A DNA stretch of 64,000 nucleotides from Mycobacterium sp. DL (GTDB lineage Bacteria; Actinomycetota; Actinomycetes; Mycobacteriales; Mycobacteriaceae). The notes beneath the pieces were generated by a model. That model had not been told where the DNA came from. It ran no database searches and worked only from the letters and a program-made list of their open reading frames with translations. Below, piece by piece: positions 14,683 to 21,384 of the stretch; position 1 is the first letter of the stretch; every line of letters begins with the position of its first letter. The position numbers were made by a program, and so were the translations under genes. The DNA is taken from assembly GCF_039729195.1 (NCBI RefSeq), contig NZ_CP155796.1, positions 3,782,001-3,846,000 on the forward strand. Direction: 5' to 3'.

Positions 14683-14769
14683 GGTGGCGTGGCAGAGCGG
14701 CCTAATGCACTCGCCTTGAAAGCGAGAGTCGGCTAACACCGACCGGGGGTTCAAATCCCTCCGCCACCG
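14683..14769 (+). tRNA. tRNA-Ser(TGA)
   Basis: A class II tRNA of 87 bases. Acceptor stem GGTGGCG (14683-14689) pairs with CGCCACC (14762-14768), discriminator G14769. The anticodon arm is CTCGC-CT-TGA-AA-GCGAG, giving anticodon TGA, and there is a long variable arm (GTCGG...CCGAC) and T-loop GGTTCAAAT. It reads UCA (and other UCN) codons. CCA is not encoded. Confidence 0.97.
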
Positions 14770-14781
14770 CTGTCGCCCGTC

Positions 14782-15606
14782 TCACTCACCGGTGAAGTCG
14801 GGCGCCCGCTTCTCGAACATCGCGGTGATGCCCTCGGTCAGGTCCCGGGACGGTAGGAACGCCGAGTTCCACGCCGCGACGTAGCGCAGGCTGGCCGACA
14901 CGTCTGCGGTCCGCTGCTCGTCGAGCACGTCCTTGATGCCCTGCACCACCAGCGGTGGGTTCGCGGCGATCTCTGCGGCGGTGGCGCGCGCGGCGGCCAG
15001 CGACGACTCGGCGTCGGGGTACACGTCGTTGACCAGTCCGATCTTCTCGGCGCGTGCTGAATCTATGTCCTTGCCCGTCAATGCCAGTTCGCGCAGATGG
15101 CCGTCGGACAGCATCAGCGGCAGCCGGGCCAGCGAGCCGACGTCGGCGACGATGGCGAGCTTGACCTCGCGTACCGAGAACTTCGCGTCCGCGCTCGCGT
15201 AACGGATGTCGACCGCGGAGATCAGGTCGACGCCACCGCCGATGCACCATCCGTGGACCGACGCGATGGTCGGGGTGCGGCAGTCCGCGACCGCGGTGAT
15301 GGACTGCTGCATGACCTTGAGTCGCGCATGGAAGTCCGCCCGCGGCTTGGCCAGTGCACCGCCGGCCAGCATCGGTGAGAGCGTGTCACCCATCGCGATC
15401 AGGTCGAGGCCGTAGCTGAAGTTGCGGCCCGACCCGGTCAGGACGATCGCCCGCACTTCGGGGTCGGCGTCCAACTCGGCGAAGACCACCGGAAGCTCGG
15501 CCCAGAACGCCGGACCCATCGCATTGCCCTTGCCGGGGCCGATCAACGTCACCTGTGCGATGCGGTCGGCGATATCGACGGTCACCGATTCGTATGAGCT
15601 GCTCAT
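14782..15606 (-). CDS. echA21: Enoyl-CoA hydratase/isomerase family protein EchA21
   Basis: A 274-residue crotonase-fold protein, the length of Rv3774. The oxyanion-hole parts are 'GRNFSYGLDL' and 'ASVHGWCIGGGVDLISA'. The acidic residues are at D ('SAVDIRYAS'), E ('KFSVREVKLAIV') and D ('VADVGSLARLP'), which is the pattern of delta-3,5-delta-2,4-dienoyl-CoA isomerases rather than the two-Glu pattern of hydratases. So dienoyl-CoA isomerisation in beta-oxidation of polyunsaturated acids is a better guess than hydration. Start at ATG 15606. It ends 12 bases from the tRNA-Ser gene. Confidence 0.9.
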   Translation of the reverse strand: MSSSYESVTVDIADRIAQVTLIGPGKGNAMGPAFWAELPVVFAELDADPEVRAIVLTGSGRNFSYGLDLIAMGDTLSPMLAGGALAKPRADFHARLKVMQQSITAVADCRTPTIASVHGWCIGGGVDLISAVDIRYASADAKFSVREVKLAIVADVGSLARLPLMLSDGHLRELALTGKDIDSARAEKIGLVNDVYPDAESSLAAARATAAEIAANPPLVVQGIKDVLDEQRTADVSASLRYVAAWNSAFLPSRDLTEGITAMFEKRAPDFTGE

Positions 15607-15632
15607 GGAGCAAAAGGCTAGCCGGGGCTCTG

Positions 15633-16085
15633 CTAGCCGCCCATCAGGACCTCGCTGACGGTGGCCGTCGGCAGGAACTGACAGGCTGCGTCGGCGAGGA
15701 TCTGCCCGACGAACTCGCCGTCGGGACCCAGCGGGTTGGCCTCCTGAGCGAGGATCTCCCGGACCACCGCCACCCTGGTGGCCTCGTCGAGCGCGCTGAA
15801 CTCCTCGCACGTCATCTCGAGTGCGTTCGCCGGAGCGGGAACCTCGGGGACGTCGGTGTTGCGGGTCGGCAGCGGGATGTTGGGGATCTGGATGTCCGGC
15901 AGACCCGGGATGGACGGCGTACGGTCCCCGGTCGTCGGCGGCGAGGTGAGCGGCGGACCCGGTTCCGTCGTCTGCGCGACGACACCTTCGGTGGTCTGCT
16001 GGCATCCCGTGGCCACGCCGAGAACGATTCCCACACCGACCACGGTGGCTGCCGCCACCCGTACGCGTGTGTTCATCCTGGCCAC
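15633..16085 (-). CDS. Putative lipoprotein with conserved Cys-containing C-terminal domain
   Basis: A 150-residue secreted lipoprotein. A basic start and hydrophobic stretch ('VAAATVVGVGIVLGVATGC') end in lipobox VATGC with Cys at residue 28. A Pro/Thr-rich linker (residues 38-85) follows, then a small helical domain with two cysteines ('MTCEEFSALDEATRVAVVREIL' to 'LADAACQFLP'), which resembles the DUF732-like/HdeA-like mycobacterial secreted domains. MNTRVRV three codons later is an alternative start. Function unknown. It lies between echA21 and the DUF4334 gene on the same strand. Confidence 0.75.
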   Translation of the reverse strand: MARMNTRVRVAAATVVGVGIVLGVATGCQQTTEGVVAQTTEPGPPLTSPPTTGDRTPSIPGLPDIQIPNIPLPTRNTDVPEVPAPANALEMTCEEFSALDEATRVAVVREILAQEANPLGPDGEFVGQILADAACQFLPTATVSEVLMGG

Positions 16086-16094
16086 GATATGCGG

Positions 16095-16607
16095 CTAGCT
16101 CCGTTCGAGGTAAAAGTACAGGTGGCGGGGTGTGCCCGACGAGGTGTCCAGCGCACCCTTGCCGTTCATCAGCCCGATCACCGCGTTGGCGTCGACGACC
16201 TTGAAGTGATCGTGCACCGGCTTACCGTCGTAGACCATCGAGGCGACCGACTCGCCTCGGAACTCCTCCATCCACAGGCTGGCCTCGCCGTTCATCGCCT
16301 CGGTGTTGGAGAACTTGTTGCCGTCGGCATCAATGCAGACGAGCGGCTTGGCGTCGGCCGCGGAGTGGAACGTCTTGCCGAACCAGTTCAGCCGTTTCAT
16401 GAACCCGTTGGCCTTGTGCCCGGTCTGGAATTCGCCGCCCTTCCACTCGCCGATCATGAAGTCGATCGTGGCCGGGGCCAGCTTCTCCCAGAACTCGTCG
16501 AGCTCGGAGTCGGTGATCTGACCGGTGCGGCCCTTGAGTTCGACGAAGGTGTCGCGTGCGGTGCGTGTCACGGGCGGGCCGAGCGGGGTGGGTGGTGTTG
16601 CGGTCAT
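16095..16607 (-). CDS. GXWXG/DUF4334 domain protein (Rv3773c type)
   Basis: A 170-residue protein with the GXWXG motif in 'IDFMIGEWKGGEFQTGH' (about residues 50-66), and the DUF4334 half 'ASLWMEEFRGESVASMVYDGKPVHDHFK'. The two halves always occur together in this actinobacterial family, which is predicted to have a lipocalin-like barrel; ligand unknown. Translationally coupled to hisC2 by a four-base overlap, as in M. tuberculosis (Rv3772-Rv3773c region). The connection with aromatic amino-acid metabolism is only positional. Confidence 0.82.
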   Translation of the reverse strand: MTATPPTPLGPPVTRTARDTFVELKGRTGQITDSELDEFWEKLAPATIDFMIGEWKGGEFQTGHKANGFMKRLNWFGKTFHSAADAKPLVCIDADGNKFSNTEAMNGEASLWMEEFRGESVASMVYDGKPVHDHFKVVDANAVIGLMNGKGALDTSSGTPRHLYFYLERS

Positions 16608-17671
16608 CGGTGCGTCTCCTGTTCGGTGATCCAGCCCCTGGCGAATTCGAGGAAGGCATCGTTCTCATCGGGGGCGGCCACGGTCACCCGCACCCCGTCC
16701 TCCCCGTACGGACGCACGATGATGCGGCTGTTCGCGGCGTCCCCGGCGAACTGCTGGGCCCGGCCGACGAGCGGCAGCCACACGAAGTTGGCCTGCGAGG
16801 GCGGCACCTCGTAACCGGCCTCGCGCAGGGCCGCGGTGACCCGGGTGCGTTCGGCGACGACGGCGTCGGTGCGCACCATCAACTCGTCGGCGGCATCAAG
16901 GCAGGCGATCGCGGCAGCCTGGGAGACGCTCGTGGCGGTGAAGGGCACGTACACCTTGGACAGCGCGGTGATGATGTCCGGATCGCCGACGGCATAGCCG
17001 ATGCGCAGTCCGGCCAACCCGTATGCCTTCGAAAAAGTGCGCAGCACAACAACATTCGCATGAGCCCGCACAAGTCCGAAGCTGTCGGGCACCAGGTCGT
17101 CGCGGATGTACTCGATGTAGGCCTCGTCGAGCACCACCAGGATGTGCGGCGGCACCGCCTCGACGAACCGGCTGAGCGCCCCGGGGTCGACGACGGTGCT
17201 GGTCGGGTTGTTCGGGTTGCACACGAAGATCAACCGGGTCCGCTCGGTGATCGCGGCGAGCATCGCGTCCAGGTCGAAGGTGTGATCACGCAGCGGCACC
17301 TGCACCGGGGTGGCGCCGGCGGTGCGAACCTGCAGCGGGTAGATCTCGAAACTGCGCCAGCCGAACAGCACCTCGTCGCCGACGGTCGAGGTGATCTGGA
17401 TCAGTTGCTGGCACAGGCTGACCGACCCGCACCCGACGGAGATGTTCTCCGGTGCGAAGTTCACATGCTTGGCCAGGCGCTCCTTGAGCTCGACGTAGCC
17501 GTTGTCGGGATAGCGGTTGATGCCGTCGATCGCCTGTGTGATCGCGGCCCGCACACTGGGCAGCGGGCCGTCGACGGTCTCGTTGCTCGCGATCTTGATC
17601 GCGCCCGGCACCGTCTTGCCCGGCGTGTAGGCGGGGATGTCGGCGAGTTCGGGGCGCAGGCGGACGGACAC
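16604..17671 (-). CDS. hisC2: Histidinol-phosphate/aromatic amino-acid aminotransferase
   Basis: A 355-residue fold-type I aminotransferase. Key sites: 'IKIASNETVDGPLPSV' (N-terminal substrate loop), 'VCNPNNPTSTVV' (PLP Asn), 'LVVLDEAYIEYI' (Asp/Tyr), Schiff-base lysine in 'RTFSKAYGLAGLRIGY' (near residue 214), and 'SRIIVRPYGEDGVRVTV' with the carboxylate-binding Arg. It corresponds to Rv3772, annotated HisC2 and biochemically an aromatic aminotransferase (phenylpyruvate/4-hydroxyphenylpyruvate). tyrA is in the same window at 34.7 kb. Start ATG 17671, just downstream (leftward) of the tRNA-Ser(GCT) gene on the other strand. Confidence 0.9.
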   Translation of the reverse strand: MSVRLRPELADIPAYTPGKTVPGAIKIASNETVDGPLPSVRAAITQAIDGINRYPDNGYVELKERLAKHVNFAPENISVGCGSVSLCQQLIQITSTVGDEVLFGWRSFEIYPLQVRTAGATPVQVPLRDHTFDLDAMLAAITERTRLIFVCNPNNPTSTVVDPGALSRFVEAVPPHILVVLDEAYIEYIRDDLVPDSFGLVRAHANVVVLRTFSKAYGLAGLRIGYAVGDPDIITALSKVYVPFTATSVSQAAAIACLDAADELMVRTDAVVAERTRVTAALREAGYEVPPSQANFVWLPLVGRAQQFAGDAANSRIIVRPYGEDGVRVTVAAPDENDAFLEFARGWITEQETHR

Positions 17672-17754
17672 CCGAACAGTTTAGGGCCCGGTCGGATCTG
17701 CTTTGCCTCCCGCGGCGGCCCCTGTGTACTCTCATCCAGCGGCGGTAAACGTCG

Positions 17755-17843
17755 GGAGGCGTGCCAGAGCGGCCGAATGGGACTCACTGCTAATGAGTTG
17801 TCCGTCTTAAAGCGGACCGGAGGTTCAAATCCTCTCGCCTCCG
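17755..17843 (+). tRNA. tRNA-Ser(GCT)
   Basis: An 89-base class II tRNA. GGAGGCG (17755-17761) pairs with CGCCTCC (17836-17842), discriminator G17843. Anticodon arm ACTCA-CT-GCT-AA-TGAGT gives GCT, reading AGC/AGU. Long variable arm (TCCGTC...GCGGA) and GGTTCAAAT T-loop. No encoded CCA. Confidence 0.97.
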
Positions 17844-17895
17844 CGTAGGACAGCTCGTCGGCTCGCCGGCGTCGAGAACTGAATAGCTTCACCCA

Positions 17896-17971
17896 GCGCC
17901 CGTAGCTCAACGGATAGAGCATCTGACTACGGATCAGAAGGTTAGGGGTTCGAATCCCTTCGGGCGCACCA
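17896..17971 (+). tRNA. tRNA-Arg(ACG)
   Basis: A 76-base tRNA including encoded CCA. GCGCCCG (17896-17902) pairs with CGGGCGC (17961-17967), discriminator A17968, then CCA. Anticodon stem TCTGA/TCAGA surrounds CT-ACG-GA, giving ACG. The wobble A34 is the substrate of TadA, whose gene is at 36.2 kb. This tRNA reads CGU/CGC/CGA after deamination. Confidence 0.97.
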
Positions 17972-17984
17972 TAACGTTGGTCAC

Positions 17985-18557
17985 ATGGCCGACAGCGACA
18001 CTCCTTGGGAACCGCCGCTCGCGGGCAGCGAGCTCGAGCAGATCGTCGGTGCGCTCGAGCGGCTGCGCACCACGTTCTTGTGGAAGGCCGACGGACTGGA
18101 CGCGGCGGGTCTGCAGGCGCGCACAGGCGCTTCAGCGCTGACCCTCGGCGGGCTGCTCAAGCACCTCGCATTCAACGAGGACTTCCTGTTCACCCGCAAG
18201 CTCACCGGCGACCCAGTCGGGCAGCCGTGGGATGCGCTGTGGGACGACACCGAGGACTGGGAGTTCACCTCGGCGGCAGCGGACACACCAGAGCAGCTGT
18301 ATACCTTCTGGCATGACGCGGTGCACCGTTCGCGGACCCGACTGGCCGCGGCGTTGGCGCACGGCGGACTCGATCAGATCGTGGCGGTCAGCGACGAGCA
18401 GGGAAACCACGCCAACCTTCGCCGGCTGCTGTGCGATCTGATCGAGGAGTACGGCCGACACACCGGGCATGCCGACCTGCTGCGGGAGGCCGTGGACGGC
18501 CGGGTCGGTGAGGACCCGCCGTCGGGTTGGCGGCCGGTGTCGCGCGGGTCGACGTAA
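17985..18557 (+). CDS. DinB/YfiT-like (DUF664) four-helix-bundle protein
   Basis: A 190-residue protein of the mycobacterial DUF664/DinB group. 'LERLRTTFLWKADGLDAAGLQ', 'LGGLLKHLAFNEDFLF' (first metal His) and 'DLIEEYGRHTGHADLLREAV' (second and third His: H-x-x-H) give the three-His metal site of the fold. Many members are thiol-dependent (mycothiol or bacillithiol) S-transferases. Starts 13 bases after tRNA-Arg. No substrate evident. Confidence 0.87.
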   Translation: MADSDTPWEPPLAGSELEQIVGALERLRTTFLWKADGLDAAGLQARTGASALTLGGLLKHLAFNEDFLFTRKLTGDPVGQPWDALWDDTEDWEFTSAAADTPEQLYTFWHDAVHRSRTRLAAALAHGGLDQIVAVSDEQGNHANLRRLLCDLIEEYGRHTGHADLLREAVDGRVGEDPPSGWRPVSRGST

Positions 18558-18655
18558 AGCGTTCTCGCCCAACGACTCCACCGCTCGCCCTGTCTTCATA
18601 CAGATCGACGCACGTCACCGTCAGCTAGCATCGCAGGGAGAGCGCGCACTGATCG

Positions 18656-20344
18656 ATGCAACTGGACGGGCTGGCGGCCGCTGTGAGCGAAGTTCTCGGC
18701 GTGAACAACGCCTACCCGACGCTGGACGCGCAGCAGGTACAGCAGATCCGCCGCTACGGCACCGGAGAATCGGTCGCGGTGGGCGACCTGCTGTTCGAGC
18801 CGGGTCAGGCGTACTACGACTTCTTCTATCTCGAGAGCGCCACCGTCGAGGTGGTCGGTTCGGCGGTTTCCGGCGGCGAGGTGCTCATCGACACCGATGG
18901 TCCGGGGCGTTTTCTCGGCGAGTTGAACATGCTGACCGGTCAGGAGACGGTTCTCGCAGCCCGGGTCATCGTGGCGGGAGAGGTAGTGCGGGTTCCCGCG
19001 GCCCGCTTCCGCGAGCTGATGGACCGGGAAGTCGAACTGTCGGATGTGATCTTTCGCGCTCTGCTCGCGCGGCGGCACATGATGCTCAGCGGGGCCGCGA
19101 CAGAGAGTGTGCAGCTGATCGGCAGTGGGCTGTCGGGCGACACGTTGGCCATCCGCAGGTGGCTGGCCCGTTGCGAGATCCCCTACACCTGGAATGACGT
19201 CGAAACCGACGACGCCGAATCGATGTTGGCGTCCCATGGATTCACGTCGGCGGATCTGCCGGTACTGGTGACCCCGACCCGCACGGTGCGCGCCGCGACA
19301 GCCGCGACGGTCTCGCAAGCCCTCGGGATGGCAGGGTCGATTCGCAGCGATGCCAGCACCCGGGTGTGTGATGTCGTCATCGTGGGCGGAGGGCCGGCGG
19401 GTCTGGCGAGTGCGGTATATGCCGCCTCCGAGGGCCTCGACACGGTCTTGCTCGAGGCGACCACGATCGGCGGCCAGGCCGCGGCCAGTTCGCGCATCGA
19501 GAATTACCTCGGGTTCACCTCGGGCATCTCCGGCGCCGACCTCACCGGCCGCGCGATGATCCAGTCGCAGAAATTCGGTGCCGAACTGCTGAGTCCGGCC
19601 GCTGCGGTGGGGATCGTCGACGACGGTCCGCACCTGGCAGTCGAACTGGCCGACGGTGCGGTGATGAAGACCCGCACCATCGTCATCGCCACCGGTGCGG
19701 CCTACAGCACCCTGCCTCTGCCGAGGTGGCATGAGTTCGAAGGTGCGGGGATTTTCTACGCCGCCACACAACTGGAGGTCGACGCCTGCGGCGCTGACCC
19801 GGTCGCCGTCGTCGGCGGTGCCAATTCTGCTGGGCAAGCCGCATTACACTTGGCCGCCAACGGCTCTCGCGTCGACCTGATCGTGCGTGGCAGCACTTTA
19901 CGCAAGGACATGTCGAGTTACCTTGCCGACCGGATCGACGAACATCCGGCGATCACGACGCGACTGTGCAGCGAGGTGACGGCGCTCCATGGAGACACCT
20001 ATCTCGAGGCGATCTCGATCACTGACAGCTCCCGACGCGAACTCGCGCCGCAATCGTGCCGCGGCCTGTTCTGCTTCATCGGTGCACGACCTGCAACCCA
20101 GTGGTGTGGTGGCGTCGCCCTGGATGCCAAAGGATTCATCCTCACCGACTCGGCGCTGCCCGATGCCGTACTGAGCGGCGGTACGTGGCAGTCACTGAGC
20201 CGGCGGCCGCGCCCGTTCGAGACGTCGCTTCCCGGCGTGTTCGCGGTGGGTGACGTGCACGCGGGTTCGATGAAGCGGGTGGCCGCCGCGGTCGGCGAGG
20301 GCGCCAGCGCGGCGCGGTCGATTCATCAGACGCTCGCACGCTGA
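18656..20344 (+). CDS. Three-domain protein: cNMP-binding, glutaredoxin-like and thioredoxin-reductase-like
   Basis: A 562-residue protein. Residues about 25-150 form a cyclic-nucleotide-binding beta-roll ('VGDLLFEPGQAYYDFFYLES', 'GRFLGELNMLTGQ'). Residues 160-230 resemble a glutaredoxin-type fold without the CxxC ('ARCEIPYTWNDVETDDAESM', 'LPVLVTPT'). From 237 it is a thioredoxin-reductase-type flavoprotein: FAD loop 'VVIVGGGPAGLASAVYAASEG', 'VLLEATTIGGQAAASSRIENYLGF', NADPH loop 'VAVVGGANSAGQAALHLA', and 'LPGVFAVGDVH'. Where TrxR has the active-site CATC, this has YAATQ (near 367-371), so it cannot do classical dithiol exchange. Activity and nucleotide ligand unknown; it may pass electrons elsewhere or act as a redox-linked sensor. 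Confidence 0.88.
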   Translation: MQLDGLAAAVSEVLGVNNAYPTLDAQQVQQIRRYGTGESVAVGDLLFEPGQAYYDFFYLESATVEVVGSAVSGGEVLIDTDGPGRFLGELNMLTGQETVLAARVIVAGEVVRVPAARFRELMDREVELSDVIFRALLARRHMMLSGAATESVQLIGSGLSGDTLAIRRWLARCEIPYTWNDVETDDAESMLASHGFTSADLPVLVTPTRTVRAATAATVSQALGMAGSIRSDASTRVCDVVIVGGGPAGLASAVYAASEGLDTVLLEATTIGGQAAASSRIENYLGFTSGISGADLTGRAMIQSQKFGAELLSPAAAVGIVDDGPHLAVELADGAVMKTRTIVIATGAAYSTLPLPRWHEFEGAGIFYAATQLEVDACGADPVAVVGGANSAGQAALHLAANGSRVDLIVRGSTLRKDMSSYLADRIDEHPAITTRLCSEVTALHGDTYLEAISITDSSRRELAPQSCRGLFCFIGARPATQWCGGVALDAKGFILTDSALPDAVLSGGTWQSLSRRPRPFETSLPGVFAVGDVHAGSMKRVAAAVGEGASAARSIHQTLAR

Positions 20345-20372
20345 CGGTCCCACCTCGGCCGGACCTCCTAAT

Positions 20373-20885
20373 GTGGGGGATGTGCGCCTGCTGCTGATCG
20401 CTGACACGCACGTCCCCACGAGGGCGCGTGATCTGCCCGCTGTCGTCTGGGACGAGGTGGTTGCCGCGGACGTGGTGATCCACGCCGGTGATTGGATGGC
20501 GCCGGCCCTGCTCGACGCGCTGGAGGCGCAGGCCCGGCGGCTGGTGGCGTGTTGGGGCAACAACGACGGCGACGAACTGCGGCGCCGGCTTCCCGAACGC
20601 GCCGACGTGGTGCTGGGCGGTCTGCGATTCACCGTGACCCACGAGACCGGTGCGTCGGCCGGGCGCGACGAACGGATGGCGAAGGCGTATCCCGACACCG
20701 ATGTGCTGGTGTTCGGCCACAGCCACATCCCGTGGGATGGAACCGCGAAATCTGGCCTGCGACTGCTGAATCCGGGTTCGCCGACCGACCGCCGCCGTCA
20801 GCCGCACTGCACGTACATGACCGCCACGGTGGCGGGCGGCGAGTTGACCGACGTCGAACTGCACCGGTTGCAACGTGATGCGTGA
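20373..20885 (+). CDS. Calcineurin-like metallophosphoesterase (YfcE/MJ0936 type)
   Basis: A 170-residue small phosphodiesterase. The metal ligands are all visible: 'LLIADTHVPT' (DxH), 'VVIHAGDWM' (GD), 'ACWGNNDGDEL' (GNxD), 'FTVTHET' and 'VLVFGHSHIP' (GHSH), and it closes with 'LLNPGSPTDRRR'. Relatives cleave phosphodiesters in vitro; physiological substrate unknown. GTG 20373 and GTG 20382 are both possible starts. Its 3' end overlaps the following YjbR-like gene. Confidence 0.88.
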   Translation: MGDVRLLLIADTHVPTRARDLPAVVWDEVVAADVVIHAGDWMAPALLDALEAQARRLVACWGNNDGDELRRRLPERADVVLGGLRFTVTHETGASAGRDERMAKAYPDTDVLVFGHSHIPWDGTAKSGLRLLNPGSPTDRRRQPHCTYMTATVAGGELTDVELHRLQRDA

Positions 20886-21294
20886 CCGACCCGCCACCGA
20901 GGCCGACGTGCACGAGATCGCGGCGTCCATGCCGCACGTGACCCGGGTCGAGGGCCCCAAGGCGGGCAACTCGATCTACCAGGTCGGCGGCAAGTCGTTC
21001 GTGTTCTTCCGCACGCCGCGTCCGGACGCCGTCGATCCCGATACCGGCGAGAAGTACCCGGACGTCATCGTGGTCTGGGTGGAATCCGAGGCCGACAAGC
21101 GCGCGCTGGTGCAGGATCCGAAGTCACCGTTCTTCAGCACCGCGCACTTCGACGGGCACCTGTCGGTGCTGGTGCGTGCCAGCAGGATCGGCGAGGTCGG
21201 TGTCAGTGAACTACGGGAACTGATTCAGGACGCATGGCTCGCCCAGGCCTCGAAGCGACGCGCGGAACGCTGGTTGGCCGAACACGGCAGCTAG
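20878..21294 (+). CDS. MmcQ/YjbR-like protein
   Basis: A 138-residue protein with the YjbR/CyaY-like fold pattern: 'IAASMPHVTRVEGPK', 'SIYQVGGKSFVFFRTPRPDA' (the GxKxFxxF motif), 'VIVVWVESEADKRALVQDP', 'HLSVLVRASRI' and a C-terminal helix 'LRELIQDAWLAQASKR'. Relatives have a double-wing-like DNA-binding appearance, but function is unknown. Start ATG 20878 overlaps the phosphoesterase gene by eight bases, so the two are coupled. Confidence 0.82.
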   Translation: MRDRPATEADVHEIAASMPHVTRVEGPKAGNSIYQVGGKSFVFFRTPRPDAVDPDTGEKYPDVIVVWVESEADKRALVQDPKSPFFSTAHFDGHLSVLVRASRIGEVGVSELRELIQDAWLAQASKRRAERWLAEHGS

Positions 21295-21368
21295 GGGTTA
21301 TCCCCAATCGCTGATTGATCCCCAGGTTGGTCCTGGGTTGTGGTGGTGGGGTGCCGGTGCGACAAGAA

Positions 21369-21384
21369 TCGAAAGAATGTTCGA
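21369..21384. promoter_or_regulatory. LexA-type SOS box overlapping the 13E12/HNH gene start
   Basis: TCGAAAGAATGTTCGA matches the mycobacterial LexA consensus TCGAAC-N4-GTTCGA with one mismatch (A for C in the left arm). It contains the ATG start codon (21377-21379) of the downstream gene. Rv3776, the positional counterpart in M. tuberculosis, is a known LexA-regulon member. Binding here is inferred. Confidence 0.75.

Noticed and set aside
14683..17971. tRNA genes as integration sites for an island
   Set aside because: No integrase and no repeated tRNA 3' ends were found next to the tRNA genes; flanking genes are conserved mycobacterial core genes.
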